From NCBI GenBank assembly GCA_031253985.1, contig JAIRVH010000214.1, positions 1-64,000 on the forward strand: DNA of 64,000 nucleotides, read 5' to 3'. Source of the DNA: Sphingobacterium sp. (GTDB lineage: Bacteria > Bacteroidota > Bacteroidia > Sphingobacteriales > Sphingobacteriaceae). The translations under genes were made by a program, and so were the position numbers. A model generated the notes under the pieces. The model saw nothing but the letters and a program-made list of their open reading frames with translations, made no database searches and was not told the DNA's origin. This document shows positions 17,453 to 25,851 of the stretch, in pieces. The first letter of the stretch is position 1. The number at the start of each line of letters is the position of its first letter.

Positions 17453-18403
17453 TTAAATGACTTTCTCAATTTGATAATCGTTCCTGTCCGAGCTGCTTCT
17501 AGAAACCAATTCCGCCAAAAAACCTGTCAAGAATAATTGTGTTCCCAAAATAATCGCCGTCAGTGCAAAGAAAAATAAAGGCTGGTCTGTTATATCTCTA
17601 AATGGTGTACCACTGGCTATGCTCATAAGCTTGTGACAAATCAGATAAATGGAGATAAATAAACCCGCAAGAAAACTAATCACCCCCATAACACCAAAAA
17701 AGTGCATCGGTCTTTTCGAGAACTTGCCAACGAAAAATATGGACAATAAATCCAAGAATCCCTTTACAAAGCGACCGGGACCGAATTTGGTTGTACCGTA
17801 TTTGCGCGGGTAGTGTTGGACAATCTGTTCCTGTATATTGGTAAATCCAGCCCATTTTGCGATAACGGGTATATAACGATGCATCTCACCATAAACCTCA
17901 ATGTTCTTAACAACATCTTTTTTATAGGCTTTAAGACCGCAATTAAAATCATGCAGATTATGAATTCCAGACATCGACCTGGTCACCCCATTAAATAATT
18001 TGGTTGGGATTGTTTTGGTCAATGGATCATAGCGTTTTTGTTTCCAACCGGATACCAAGTCGGCACCTTTATTTATAATTCGATCATACAGTTCGGGAAT
18101 CTCATCTGGGCTGTCCTGTAAATCCGCATCCATTGTAATAACCACATCCCCTTGGGCAGCAGCAAAACCCACATTTAAAGCAGCTGATTTACCATAATTG
18201 CGTCGGAATTTTATAGCCGAAATATTCGTATTTCTTAATTTCAATTCTTCAATAACTTTCCAGGAATTATCTTTGCTCCCATCATCAACCAAAATAATTT
18301 CATACGAGAAATGATTTGCGGCCATGACACGGTCGATCCAAGCTGTCAATTCGGGTAAGGATTCTTCTTCATTAAATAAAGGAACAACAACAGAAATATC
18401 CAT
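17453..18403 (-). CDS. Membrane glycosyltransferase, GT2 (DPM/ArnC-like)
   Basis: From ATG 18403 (an in-frame ATG at 18418 would add five residues) the product has 316 residues. The GT-A core starts MDISVVVPLFNEEESLPEL, with ILVDDGSKDNSW and the metal-binding DxD in ITMDADLQDSPDE, then DFNCGLKAYKK. Two hydrophobic helices end the protein (FFGVMGVISFLAGLFISIYL and FFALTAIILGTQLFLTGF), as in polyprenyl-phosphate sugar transferases. It probably loads a sugar onto undecaprenyl phosphate at the inner membrane. Confidence 0.93.
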   Translation of the reverse strand: MDISVVVPLFNEEESLPELTAWIDRVMAANHFSYEIILVDDGSKDNSWKVIEELKLRNTNISAIKFRRNYGKSAALNVGFAAAQGDVVITMDADLQDSPDEIPELYDRIINKGADLVSGWKQKRYDPLTKTIPTKLFNGVTRSMSGIHNLHDFNCGLKAYKKDVVKNIEVYGEMHRYIPVIAKWAGFTNIQEQIVQHYPRKYGTTKFGPGRFVKGFLDLLSIFFVGKFSKRPMHFFGVMGVISFLAGLFISIYLICHKLMSIASGTPFRDITDQPLFFFALTAIILGTQLFLTGFLAELVSRSSSDRNDYQIEKVI

Positions 18404-18501
18404 GTGAATGTTAATCATGCTAAAAATGTAGTATTATAATACCAACAAAGGTATTACTTTTTCAGTAATACCTTATAGGGTCAATTTTATTTTATTAAAC
18501 A

Positions 18502-19104
18502 CTAATTGGTCTCTTGTTTAACGACCAATCTTTCTCGTTTTGTTAAGGCTGATAATAATAAAGCAAAAACAAATTGAAACATCAATGTGATGGCCAATCC
18601 TTTGAACACCTGTCCTAAAGTTATTTTTCCGATAGAATCAACCTGTTTTTCCAGTTCTGCAATTTTTGAATCAATCACTTCATCTGGCACATTGTTCTTT
18701 TCCATATACTCAATTGTAACATTAATTGTATGGGTCACTACCTTTTCTTGCAAAGTTGGATTAATAAAATTGACATACAGCTGTGTCCCAATTGTGGAAA
18801 TAATAGTCGAGATAGCAAGCATCATGAATATCGATTTCAATGCGATGGAAAAATTCCAATACCCACCATTTGCTTTCCGAAGAGAAAAAGCAAACAACGC
18901 TGAAATAACAACGAAAATACCAGTGTTAACAATAAATGACATCGACATTACTCCCCAGAAAGAATTTAAGTCTTTGACAACAAACAAGACAACTAATCCG
19001 AGAACAAAAGAAATTATTCCTAAGATGACACCATAGATAATACTTTTCTTCTTATCAATTACCGCATCAAATCCTATGTTACTTTGATCGATTGAATCTG
19101 CCAT
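18502..19104 (-). CDS. DUF4199 membrane protein
   Basis: The 200-residue product has four hydrophobic helices (IYGVILGIISFVLGLVVLFV, MSFIVNTGIFVVISALFAF, a third near 90 and a fourth near 175) with a charged hairpin between helices 3 and 4. This matches DUF4199, a Bacteroidota family of unknown function often found beside glycosyltransferase and dihydroorotase-like genes, as here. It is 4 bp after the upstream gene and 83 bp before the GT2 gene. Confidence 0.82.
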   Translation of the reverse strand: MADSIDQSNIGFDAVIDKKKSIIYGVILGIISFVLGLVVLFVVKDLNSFWGVMSMSFIVNTGIFVVISALFAFSLRKANGGYWNFSIALKSIFMMLAISTIISTIGTQLYVNFINPTLQEKVVTHTINVTIEYMEKNNVPDEVIDSKIAELEKQVDSIGKITLGQVFKGLAITLMFQFVFALLLSALTKRERLVVKQETN

Positions 19105-19108
19105 AAAT

Positions 19109-19783
19109 TTAGTTATTATAGTAAGTACTGATTATTTGGTAAAGGGCGATGTCAAAGGCTTTATTGTTTGACGCTTCTGCATATTCTTCAAACTGTTTTT
19201 CATTAGGTTTCAACTCACTGAAGAAACTCATAATAGGATAGAAAAGTTCATAAACCTCACTTCTCGGGTTTAGTCCTTTACCTACTTTTGCGATTTCCGC
19301 ATATGGACTATCTACAACAATTTGATTGGCAATGATATCTTCATAAATCTCATGCTCATCTTGAAATTCATCTTCATCAACAAGCAAAAATTCTTTTAAG
19401 AAATCATCCAATTCAGGTTCAATCTCATCATCCTTGCACTCTCCTAAATAAAGAAAAATATTCAATAATTCAGTTCCACGATCTATAGTTTCATCCTCGA
19501 TTGCTTCCCACTCCTCTGAATCTAGATAATCATCTTCCAGCTTTAGTACATCGTTAGAAAAAAAGTTCATCAGCAAAAGATCGACATATACCTCACGTAG
19601 TTCATCAAATAAAGGATAGTCATCAAAAGATTGATCCAGAAGTTCCAGTTTTTCTAGATAACTTGACTCCGTATTGAAGACATTTATGACTTTTTCCAGA
19701 AACTCTGGGGCAGTCGAAATTCCATCAACTTTGCCATAATTTAAAATACCTGCCTCAACGGCTGCTTTAATATTTGCTTCCAT
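19109..19783 (-). CDS. Acidic conserved unknown protein
   Basis: The 224-residue, strongly acidic, soluble protein has no motif I recognise (stretches such as DDEIEPELDDFLKEFLLVDE). It is tightly packed (4 bp) between the dihydroorotase-like gene and the DUF4199 gene. The arrangement suggests a conserved Bacteroidota operon. Helical predictions seem likely from the pattern, but no function can be given. Confidence 0.75.
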   Translation of the reverse strand: MEANIKAAVEAGILNYGKVDGISTAPEFLEKVINVFNTESSYLEKLELLDQSFDDYPLFDELREVYVDLLLMNFFSNDVLKLEDDYLDSEEWEAIEDETIDRGTELLNIFLYLGECKDDEIEPELDDFLKEFLLVDEDEFQDEHEIYEDIIANQIVVDSPYAEIAKVGKGLNPRSEVYELFYPIMSFFSELKPNEKQFEEYAEASNNKAFDIALYQIISTYYNN

Positions 19784-19787
19784 GGTT

Positions 19788-21056
19788 TTAATCGTTTTTT
19801 TTGAGTTGATTATTATTGATGACCAATTCGACAGCGCCCATTAACTTCTGTCCGAATAATGGTGAATTTTTTGACTTTGATTTATTCGTTTTTTCATCGA
19901 AATTCCAAGATTTCTTCAGATCAAATACGACAAGATTAGCTGTAGCCCCCTCTTCAAAACGAGGAACTTCAAGTCCCAGAATTTGCCTAGGTCTAATTGA
20001 CAAACTATTTACGATTTGCTCCTCATTAAGTCCAGCACGAATCAATAGGGGTAACACTGTTTGCAATCCGATAATACCATTTTTTGCAATATGGAATTCA
20101 ACATTCTTGAATTCTATTTCCTGCGGCGTATGTTGAGAAACAATAGCATCGATGGTACCTTCTTTAATACCTTTAAGTAAAGCTTTAACATCTCCTTTAG
20201 TTCGTAAAGGTGGACTCACTTTATAATTACTATCAAAACCGATAATATCTTCGTCAGTAAAGACCAACTGATGTGCGGCAACATCACATGTCACCGGAAG
20301 CCCTTTTGCTTTTGCTTTTTTTATTAGATCAACCGCTTCTGGTGTACTAATAGATGCAAAATGAATAGGAGCTTCCGTATATTCCGCCAAATAGAGGTCA
20401 CGAGACACCATTAACGATTCGGCAAGATTGGGAATACCTTTCATTCCCAAATAAGTACTCATCGCGCCTTCATTCATTTTGTTTCCACCAGCCATAGACT
20501 CATCTTCAGCGTGTGAAAAAATCAACCCATCAAATCCTTTCGCATATAACAATGCTCGACTCATTAATCCTGCCTGTTGTACACTCCTATTTCCATCACT
20601 AAATGCAACGGCACCTGTCTGCTTCATATCGAACAACTCGGCCAATTCCTTTCCTTCTCTCTTTTTGCTGATTGCTCCAATCGGATGAACATCAACAATA
20701 TTCCCTTTTGCCGTATTGACAACAAGTGCAACCTCGGAACGGCTTTGAATAGCCGGTTCAGTATTTGGCATCACTGCTACTCCAGTAAACCCTCCGGCAA
20801 CAGCTGCCGCGGTTCCAGTTAGGATATCTTCTTTGGTCTCTAGTCCGGGTTCTCCAAAATTGGCATGTAAGTCAAAAAAACCGGGCGCTAAAATCTTTCC
20901 TGCACCATCAATGGTTTCCATGTTTTTATCAGCTACTTTGACAGTTTTTCCAATCTGTGCAATCTTTCCCTTTTCGATTAATACATCAACTTGCTGCTGA
21001 TGAAATTCGTTACCAGGTAAAATTACTTTAACAGAAGTAATCAATAAGCTTTTCAT
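19788..21056 (-). CDS. Dihydroorotase homologue with missing active-site residues
   Basis: The 422-residue amidohydrolase is closest to type I dihydroorotase, which cyclises carbamoyl aspartate in pyrimidine synthesis. Conserved parts are APGFFDLHANFGEPG, GFTGVAVMPNTEP, LIFSHAEDES (H182) and PIHFASIST (H232). The HxH metal pair is H64-A-N66, and the usual DHAPH motif is QHTPQ (308-312), so the catalytic aspartate and several metal ligands are gone. It may be a non-catalytic partner, for example of aspartate carbamoyltransferase, or have changed activity. It heads the leftward cluster down to 15.2 kb. Confidence 0.85.
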   Translation of the reverse strand: MKSLLITSVKVILPGNEFHQQQVDVLIEKGKIAQIGKTVKVADKNMETIDGAGKILAPGFFDLHANFGEPGLETKEDILTGTAAAVAGGFTGVAVMPNTEPAIQSRSEVALVVNTAKGNIVDVHPIGAISKKREGKELAELFDMKQTGAVAFSDGNRSVQQAGLMSRALLYAKGFDGLIFSHAEDESMAGGNKMNEGAMSTYLGMKGIPNLAESLMVSRDLYLAEYTEAPIHFASISTPEAVDLIKKAKAKGLPVTCDVAAHQLVFTDEDIIGFDSNYKVSPPLRTKGDVKALLKGIKEGTIDAIVSQHTPQEIEFKNVEFHIAKNGIIGLQTVLPLLIRAGLNEEQIVNSLSIRPRQILGLEVPRFEEGATANLVVFDLKKSWNFDEKTNKSKSKNSPLFGQKLMGAVELVINNNQLKKND

Positions 21057-21211
21057 ATATGAATGTGATTGAAATTAATAGGATACAAATAGTTTGTCGA
21101 AGCATGCAGCGTTCTTAGTATGAACAAACAGACAGCCGCTTTATCACTATAAATCATATAGCTATAAATAACTTTTTCGCGCGATGCTTGTGATTGCTTC
21201 ATTTCGAGAAA

Positions 21212-21219
21212 CAAAGTTA
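21212..21219 (-). promoter_or_regulatory. Probable promoter of the dihydroorotase-like operon
   Basis: On the minus strand TAACTTTG (21219-21212) matches TAnnTTTG. It is about 155 bp before the ATG at 21056. The -33 region has only a T-rich stretch, so the call rests on the -7 match. Confidence 0.5.
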
Positions 21220-21271
21220 CAAAATACAAATTTATTAAAGAACATTAAAAATAGATTTCAACGATCAGTAA

Positions 21272-21841
21272 CTAGGTGTTTTCTCCCCACTGATAATGTT
21301 TAAATTCAAATCCTGCCAGGCTCAATATACGGTCAACCACAGTTTCTGCTACATCCTCTAATGTCTTTGGTAAACTATAGAATGAAGGCGACGCGGGACA
21401 AATGATCCCTCCAGCCTCCGTAACCAGTTTCATATTTTGAATATGAATAATACTTAAAGGTGTTTCACGAGTAACCAAAATCAATCGTCTTCGTTCCTTT
21501 AGAATTACATCAGCCGCACGCGTTGTCAAATCAGAAGAAATTCCCTGTGCTATTCTTGATAATGTTCCCATTGAACATGGGCAGACAATCATCGTATCAT
21601 AGTGTGCCGATCCTGAAGCAAAAGGAGCAAAAAAATCACCTTTATCATAAAACTTGAAAGGTACGTCTTGATAACTCTCATCGCCTAACTCAGCACGCCA
21701 TACATCCTTCGCATTGTTTGACATCACTATCCCAACTTCTGCAATTTGTGTTCTTAATACCAATAGCTTTTTAAGTAAAACTTTAGCATAGATCGAGCCG
21801 CTAGCTCCAGTAATGGCAATAACAATTTTTCTCTTCGACAT
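21272..21841 (-). CDS. ubiX: UbiX-like flavin prenyltransferase
   Basis: From ATG 21841 the product has 189 residues, the normal size for UbiX/Pad1 enzymes, which prenylate FMN to make the cofactor of UbiD decarboxylases. Signature segments are IVIAITGASGSIYAKVLL, MIVCPCSMGTLSRIAQGISS and RRLILVTRETPLSIIH, and the C-terminal ICPASPSFYSLP. A longer start (21862) would add seven residues and is less likely. No ubiD homologue is adjacent. It is probably the last host gene before the prophage. Confidence 0.92.
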   Translation of the reverse strand: MSKRKIVIAITGASGSIYAKVLLKKLLVLRTQIAEVGIVMSNNAKDVWRAELGDESYQDVPFKFYDKGDFFAPFASGSAHYDTMIVCPCSMGTLSRIAQGISSDLTTRAADVILKERRRLILVTRETPLSIIHIQNMKLVTEAGGIICPASPSFYSLPKTLEDVAETVVDRILSLAGFEFKHYQWGENT

Positions 21842-22008
21842 CTTTTTAAAATATAAAAACAAAGCTATAAAAAAAGGGTCGTAGTGAGACTATTTTTATA
21901 ACATTCAAATATCTAAATTTCAGATATTTACATATTATTTAAAATTAACACACACCATATACACACAAATAATTAGGTTTTTGTGTCTGCCCTATTTTTT
22001 CGCTAAGA

Positions 22009-22036
22009 CAAATATACCGAAATATCGGCTTTCAAA
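22009..22036 (-). promoter_or_regulatory. Probable ubiX promoter
   Basis: Minus-strand TTTG (22036-22033) and TATATTTG (22016-22009) are 16 bp apart, slightly short for the consensus. The predicted leader of about 160 nt contains an 8-bp hairpin (AAATATCT with AGATATTT, about 21907-21929). Confidence 0.5.
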
Positions 22037-22085
22037 CCCGAAAAATGATAACTCTAAAAAAGTTAGAAAAAATGTTTAATTTTTG

Positions 22086-22117
22086 TTTGAATTTTAAATT
22101 AACATTGTTTAACTTTG
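22086..22117 (+). promoter_or_regulatory. Rightward promoter at the prophage left end
   Basis: TTTG (22086-22089) and TAACTTTG (22110-22117) are 20 bp apart, a full consensus promoter reading into the small genes of the prophage. The host/phage junction probably lies between the ubiX promoter and this one. No att repeat can be judged because the other end is outside the window. Confidence 0.75.
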
Positions 22118-22158
22118 TATAACAAATAAGAGATATTAAAATATTAAATCATTAGAGT

Positions 22159-22350
22159 ATGAAAACAGTAACACTTAATCACTCTGGAAAAAGAGCTTTC
22201 AATTTTATGGTTGAAAATGGGTTCATTACTTATGACTGGATCGATTATGTTGATCAGGATGGCAGCGAAGTTTTGAGCGATGTTAAGGCTAAGGAAATAG
22301 TCAAAATCGATAATTCCATTAAAGGACAAAAAACCATTTTTTACAACTAA
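22159..22350 (+). CDS. Small unknown phage protein
   Basis: The 63-residue product (MKTVTLNHSGKRAFNFMVEN...) is the first ORF after the rightward promoter. It contains no recognised domain; the mix of charged and aromatic residues suggests a small soluble protein. Confidence 0.65.
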   Translation: MKTVTLNHSGKRAFNFMVENGFITYDWIDYVDQDGSEVLSDVKAKEIVKIDNSIKGQKTIFYN

Positions 22351-22354
22351 AAAT

Positions 22355-22379
22355 ATGTGATTATCACATTAAATACATA
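22355..22379 (+). promoter_or_regulatory. Prophage repeat motif, copy A
   Basis: A perfect palindrome ATGTGAT-T-ATCACAT (22355-22369) is followed four bases later by TACATA. It lies just after one stop codon and 5 bp before the ATG at 22384. Four other copies in this prophage share the same layout (see 43614, 50124, 55172 and 60796). Confidence 0.6.
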
Positions 22380-22383
22380 AAAT

Positions 22384-22530
22384 ATGAAGACGCTATTATT
22401 TTTCTACAACATAATGAATGAAGCGGAAAAGCAAATCGTCAAAGAGACGGTTTGGGCTTATATTAAAGTTATTGGACTATTGGTTTCGCTAGCTTACCTA
22501 GCGTGTTCATTCATCTTAATTTTCGGTTAA
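22384..22530 (+). CDS. 48-residue single-TM protein
   Basis: ATG at 22384 to TAA at 22530 encodes 48 residues: a charged N-terminus (NEAEKQIVKET) and a hydrophobic C-terminal helix (VIGLLVSLAYLACSFILIFG). It starts right after motif copy A and is 2 bp before the next gene. Confidence 0.6.
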   Translation: MKTLLFFYNIMNEAEKQIVKETVWAYIKVIGLLVSLAYLACSFILIFG

Positions 22531-22532
22531 CC

Positions 22533-22838
22533 ATGGGACAAAATTTTTCAGAAGAAAACCTATTGTCTTTAGGTTTTGAAGTAGACGCCCCTTGGGGCGA
22601 TAATTCGCTGCCCGACTACTCGATGTTTTTAGGCCAAGGTATGACAATGCACATTGTGAACTTCAATGACGCTTTTTTAGAAGTAGATGGTAAAATAAAG
22701 GAATTGCAGGGTATAAAAAACATTGCATCGCTCACAAGCGGACTTTTACTATTCGGCCAAAAGGTTGACATAAGCAAAGCTTTAAACGCCATGGACGACC
22801 AACCTATCGGTAAAAACGAACTGATTTTAAAGCATTAA
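22533..22838 (+). CDS. Unknown phage protein
   Basis: From ATG 22533 the product has 101 residues (MGQNFSEENLLSLGFEVDAP...). An upstream extension to 22503 overlaps the preceding gene and is less likely. It is a compact soluble protein of a type common in Bacteroidota phages, with no assigned function. Confidence 0.7.
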   Translation: MGQNFSEENLLSLGFEVDAPWGDNSLPDYSMFLGQGMTMHIVNFNDAFLEVDGKIKELQGIKNIASLTSGLLLFGQKVDISKALNAMDDQPIGKNELILKH

Positions 22839-22876
22839 CCACGGGCGCATTACTGGCGCCTTTAAACGAAAAGAAG

Positions 22877-23110
22877 ATGGAAAATCAAATCAAAGTAGGA
22901 CAAAGCTGCGAGATAGCAGTAATAACAAATAATAGCGAATATCCTTCCTTGTATAATGTTGGAAACACAGGGTTATTAATAGATGAATATCCTAGTGGAA
23001 ATGCTAAGATATGTGTCGGTGGAAATGATAGGTATGGAGATGGAACATGGCATGCGTACAAAGGATGCTTCAAGAAGGTCGGCAAGTTAACAGTAACTAA
23101 AGTAAAGTAG
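22877..23110 (+). CDS. Small beta-rich unknown protein
   Basis: The 77-residue product (MENQIKVGQSCEIAVITNNS...) has a glycine and aromatic pattern (GNTGLLIDEYPSG, WHAYKGCFKKVG) like a small SH3-type barrel; this is inference. It lies in the rightward early set. Confidence 0.65.
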   Translation: MENQIKVGQSCEIAVITNNSEYPSLYNVGNTGLLIDEYPSGNAKICVGGNDRYGDGTWHAYKGCFKKVGKLTVTKVK

Positions 23111-23113
23111 GTT

Positions 23114-23767
23114 ATGAAAACATACGGAAGTGAACCAATCGAAATAGCAACAGATGTTGTTGTCGATAACGATCAAATGTATTTCTATCAATATCTGCCT
23201 CTAAAAATGAAAGGCGACTTAATTGATTTTACTTTACCTGATCAATTGAAACCTTTAGTGGATATTCTCGTAGAATGTTGCAATGACTTCTTTCATAACA
23301 TATGCGAAGAATCATTGGTCATGTATGATAAACACTACATCTACCTTACAGCTAAATGCCTTTACATAAAAAGTGGCGAAAATCTCAACCGGATGGGTTG
23401 GCATTGTGATGGATTTATGAGTGAAGACATAAATTACATTTGGTGCGATTGCATCCCTACAGAATACGTGACAGGAAATTTTGAACTTATCCAACATCAC
23501 AGAGAAAGCATTGAGCAGATGAATAGATTATTCTACAAATCTGAACCACTTAAATGTAAACCAAACAGCATTTATAGGCTTGACGAAACAGTCATTCACC
23601 GTTGTGATTACAATCACTCAAAAGATGCTGTATTAAGGCATTTTGTTAAAGTGTCATTTAGTAAAGAGAAGTACAATCTCAAAGGAAATTCCCATAACTA
23701 CCTATTGGACTACAATTGGGAAATGAAAGACCGTGATTATAGTAGAAACCATCCAGTTAAATCTTAA
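23114..23767 (+). CDS. Putative 2-oxoglutarate/Fe(II) oxygenase
   Basis: The 217-residue product carries the spacing of the double-stranded beta-helix oxygenases: MGWHCDGF gives H97-x-D99, a distal H162 in ETVIHRCD, and R175 in LRHFVKVSFS, the usual place of the 2-oxoglutarate-binding arginine. These residues would bind iron and co-substrate for a hydroxylation. Overall similarity to named families is weak, so the call is motif-based. Phage members of this fold modify nucleotides or protein side chains. The gene lies 2.1 kb before a DNA methyltransferase in the same rightward set. Confidence 0.5.
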   Translation: MKTYGSEPIEIATDVVVDNDQMYFYQYLPLKMKGDLIDFTLPDQLKPLVDILVECCNDFFHNICEESLVMYDKHYIYLTAKCLYIKSGENLNRMGWHCDGFMSEDINYIWCDCIPTEYVTGNFELIQHHRESIEQMNRLFYKSEPLKCKPNSIYRLDETVIHRCDYNHSKDAVLRHFVKVSFSKEKYNLKGNSHNYLLDYNWEMKDRDYSRNHPVKS

Positions 23768-23771
23768 AAAA

Positions 23772-24287
23772 ATGACTGCTAAAGAGCAACAAACAATAGA
23801 TCAACTCTTAAAAACTGTATCAGATTTAAGAGAGGAAAACCGAATGTTCAGAAGCGATATGACTGAACTAATTACCGCTATTAACGGTAAAGTAGAAAAG
23901 AAACATACCCCGGTTAATTTAGAATCTGACATTCTTTCAACTGTCCAATTGGCCATGAATGAAAGTATTAAGTCTGTCCTTTCTTCTTACAATAGCCCAT
24001 TGACTAAATTAGTTTCATCTGTTGTAGATGAGCATTCTACAACACTTAGACAATTAATTAGCAATTCTTTCAATGAGGTCATCCAGCGAGAAGAGTTCGA
24101 AAAAAGCATTGTTTCTGCATTTGCCCATAAGGTCAGCCGATCCATAATTTCCAACAATGACGGACTATTCGATAAGGTCTCAAATGAATTGAAACAAGAT
24201 ACTGTATTTAAGTCAAAAATGGCTTTGGCAGTAAGCAACGTAGTTGAAGAAGTACTAAAATCAAGAAAGGAGGTATACGGTGAATAA
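23772..24287 (+). CDS. Coiled-coil unknown phage protein
   Basis: From ATG 23772 (a longer frame from 23733 would overlap the previous gene) the product has 171 residues. The first 45 residues look like a coiled coil (TIDQLLKTVSDLREENRMFR). No domain is recognised. It overlaps the next gene by 8 bp. Confidence 0.65.
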   Translation: MTAKEQQTIDQLLKTVSDLREENRMFRSDMTELITAINGKVEKKHTPVNLESDILSTVQLAMNESIKSVLSSYNSPLTKLVSSVVDEHSTTLRQLISNSFNEVIQREEFEKSIVSAFAHKVSRSIISNNDGLFDKVSNELKQDTVFKSKMALAVSNVVEEVLKSRKEVYGE

Positions 24288-24780
24288 CGAAAAGAAAGCG
24301 CCAGTACTTACACTGGAACATCTAGCGCCGTATCTTCCGTATGCGTTTAATGTTATTAGTAAGGTTACAGAATATACATACAAAGTCCTTGGGCTATCCA
24401 ATGATGAACTAATGATTGCCGAAAACGCTATGTTCAGCGGATGGTATGCAATAAGTAATTTCAAACCAATCCTTCGCCCTATATCGGACCTTACCAAAGA
24501 GATTGAGCATAATGAAAAGAAGTTTGTGCCTATTGAATGGTTTGAAATTGGCGACGATGAAGCAGAAAATTGGTTCACATTCGATCATGGAAATATCAAT
24601 TTGATCAACGATCTAAGTAACATTTCAATACACGGAATTTATCACGACATCAATTTCCTTCCTTATGCTGTTGTTCAAAAATTAATCAAATGGCACTTCG
24701 ACGTATTTGGCCTGATCGAAAAAGGCTTAGCTATCGACATGAATTCTATCGAAGGAAAGGAGACGAAAGGAAATGGATAA
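24280..24780 (+). CDS. Unknown phage protein, GTG start
   Basis: The 166-residue product (MNNEKKAPVLTLEHLAPYLP...) resembles small hypothetical proteins of Bacteroidota prophages that start with a LTLEHLAPYLPY-type segment. Start is GTG at 24280 inside the end of the previous gene. No function known. Confidence 0.7.
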   Translation: MNNEKKAPVLTLEHLAPYLPYAFNVISKVTEYTYKVLGLSNDELMIAENAMFSGWYAISNFKPILRPISDLTKEIEHNEKKFVPIEWFEIGDDEAENWFTFDHGNINLINDLSNISIHGIYHDINFLPYAVVQKLIKWHFDVFGLIEKGLAIDMNSIEGKETKGNG

Positions 24781-25075
24781 GCTAAATAAAACAACCATAA
24801 AATCAGGTGATGTATTTTATGACGTACATGACGGAAGGATAACTAAACATACTTATGTATGCAAGCACCCAAATAACAAAACCTACCATATTGTAATAAA
24901 TACTAATGAACATCCTGAACGCTGGTGTGAATCTAAATTAGACGGTGTCTTAGCATTAGGAATACTCATTTATCAAGATGCTTTAATTGAATCGATAAAA
25001 CATCAGGAAGCTCGTATAGAAATGTATAAAGGTTTTTTAAAGGAAGTACATTCAGATATCAAAGGGGATGTATAA
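24773..25075 (+). CDS. Unknown phage protein
   Basis: The 100-residue product (MDKLNKTTIKSGDVFYDVHD...) overlaps the previous gene by 8 bp. The N-terminal half is beta-rich (HTYVCKHPNNKTYHIVIN), the C-terminal part is helical. No domain recognised. Confidence 0.7.
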   Translation: MDKLNKTTIKSGDVFYDVHDGRITKHTYVCKHPNNKTYHIVINTNEHPERWCESKLDGVLALGILIYQDALIESIKHQEARIEMYKGFLKEVHSDIKGDV

Positions 25076-25076
25076 T

Positions 25077-25187
25077 CTATTTATCAAGCGACTTTCCTAA
25101 TTCTTCAATTAGGTATGGAACTAAAAACAGTGCGTTCGCAATCATAATAATAGTTCCGAGTAGGTAAATAATTGTATGCCTTTTCAT
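25077..25187 (-). CDS. 36-residue single-TM peptide
   Basis: A short minus-strand ORF (ATG at 25187, TAG at 25077) encodes one hydrophobic helix with charged ends, MKRHTIIYLLGTIIMIANAL followed by LFLVPYLIEEL-type sequence. It fills the gap between two rightward genes. The protein-like composition is the only support. Confidence 0.4.
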   Translation of the reverse strand: MKRHTIIYLLGTIIMIANALFLVPYLIEELGKSLDK

Positions 25188-25208
25188 AACACCAAAATAA
25201 GAAAACAA

Positions 25209-25655
25209 ATGGAAAACACATTAGAAAATAAAGCAAAGTTCTTCGCTCTGTATTGGGGACAAAATGTAAGATTCTGGACATTAAATGGGCCATCTATCTT
25301 ATCCAAAGTCGGCCACACATATATGACCAAAGCTATTTTGGATAGTAGCACTCTTGAGCTAAAGCCAATTTCAACATTAAGTAATGAAGATGCAATTAGG
25401 CTTTTTGATCTAAGAAAGTATGATAAAATTGAGATTACAAGACACTTTTCAGGTAAAGACCATGTGGGCGTTGAATTTAAATGGGTCGATGATTTTATAA
25501 ACAACGCTGACGGATTCTCTTATAGTTCGATAGGTCTGTCAATACCTGAAATAACCCACAAACAAGCAATGCTAGCCATTTCCATGGGCTATTACATTGG
25601 CGACAGAATTGAGATAGATTACGGCTGGGTAAAGCTTAAAGAACAAATAAAATGA
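25209..25655 (+). CDS. Unknown phage protein
   Basis: From ATG 25209 the product has 148 residues (MENTLENKAKFFALYWGQNV...). Similar short proteins with an LSIPEITHKQAMLAI-like segment occur in Bacteroidota prophages without known function. A 25176 start would add 11 residues. The next gene overlaps by 4 bp. Confidence 0.7.
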   Translation: MENTLENKAKFFALYWGQNVRFWTLNGPSILSKVGHTYMTKAILDSSTLELKPISTLSNEDAIRLFDLRKYDKIEITRHFSGKDHVGVEFKWVDDFINNADGFSYSSIGLSIPEITHKQAMLAISMGYYIGDRIEIDYGWVKLKEQIK

Positions 25656-25837
25656 CACCCGAGGAAATAGGACAACTAATCGAATTAGTTATTGGCGAAA
25701 TACTCACGTTGGAAGAAGCAGCTTCGATAGAGTGTGTTGATCCGCGCGAGCTTTCCAAAGTAATAGATGAGGTGATGACCTTTCGATCTATGTACTCTCG
25801 TAATAATTCGGTTGTTGTTCAGACCTCATTAGTTTAG
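25652..25837 (+). CDS. Small acidic helical protein
   Basis: The 61-residue product (MTPEEIGQLIELVIGEILTL...) is coupled by ATGA overlap to the previous gene and precedes the methyltransferase by 14 bp, which include an AAAGGAG purine tract. Confidence 0.6.
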   Translation: MTPEEIGQLIELVIGEILTLEEAASIECVDPRELSKVIDEVMTFRSMYSRNNSVVVQTSLV

Positions 25838-25851
25838 AAAGGAGAAAGGAA

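Noticed and set aside
21863..22158. Search for an integrase gene or att site at the left prophage end
   Set aside because: No integrase, tRNA target or direct repeat can be shown here; the other end of the prophage is outside the window.
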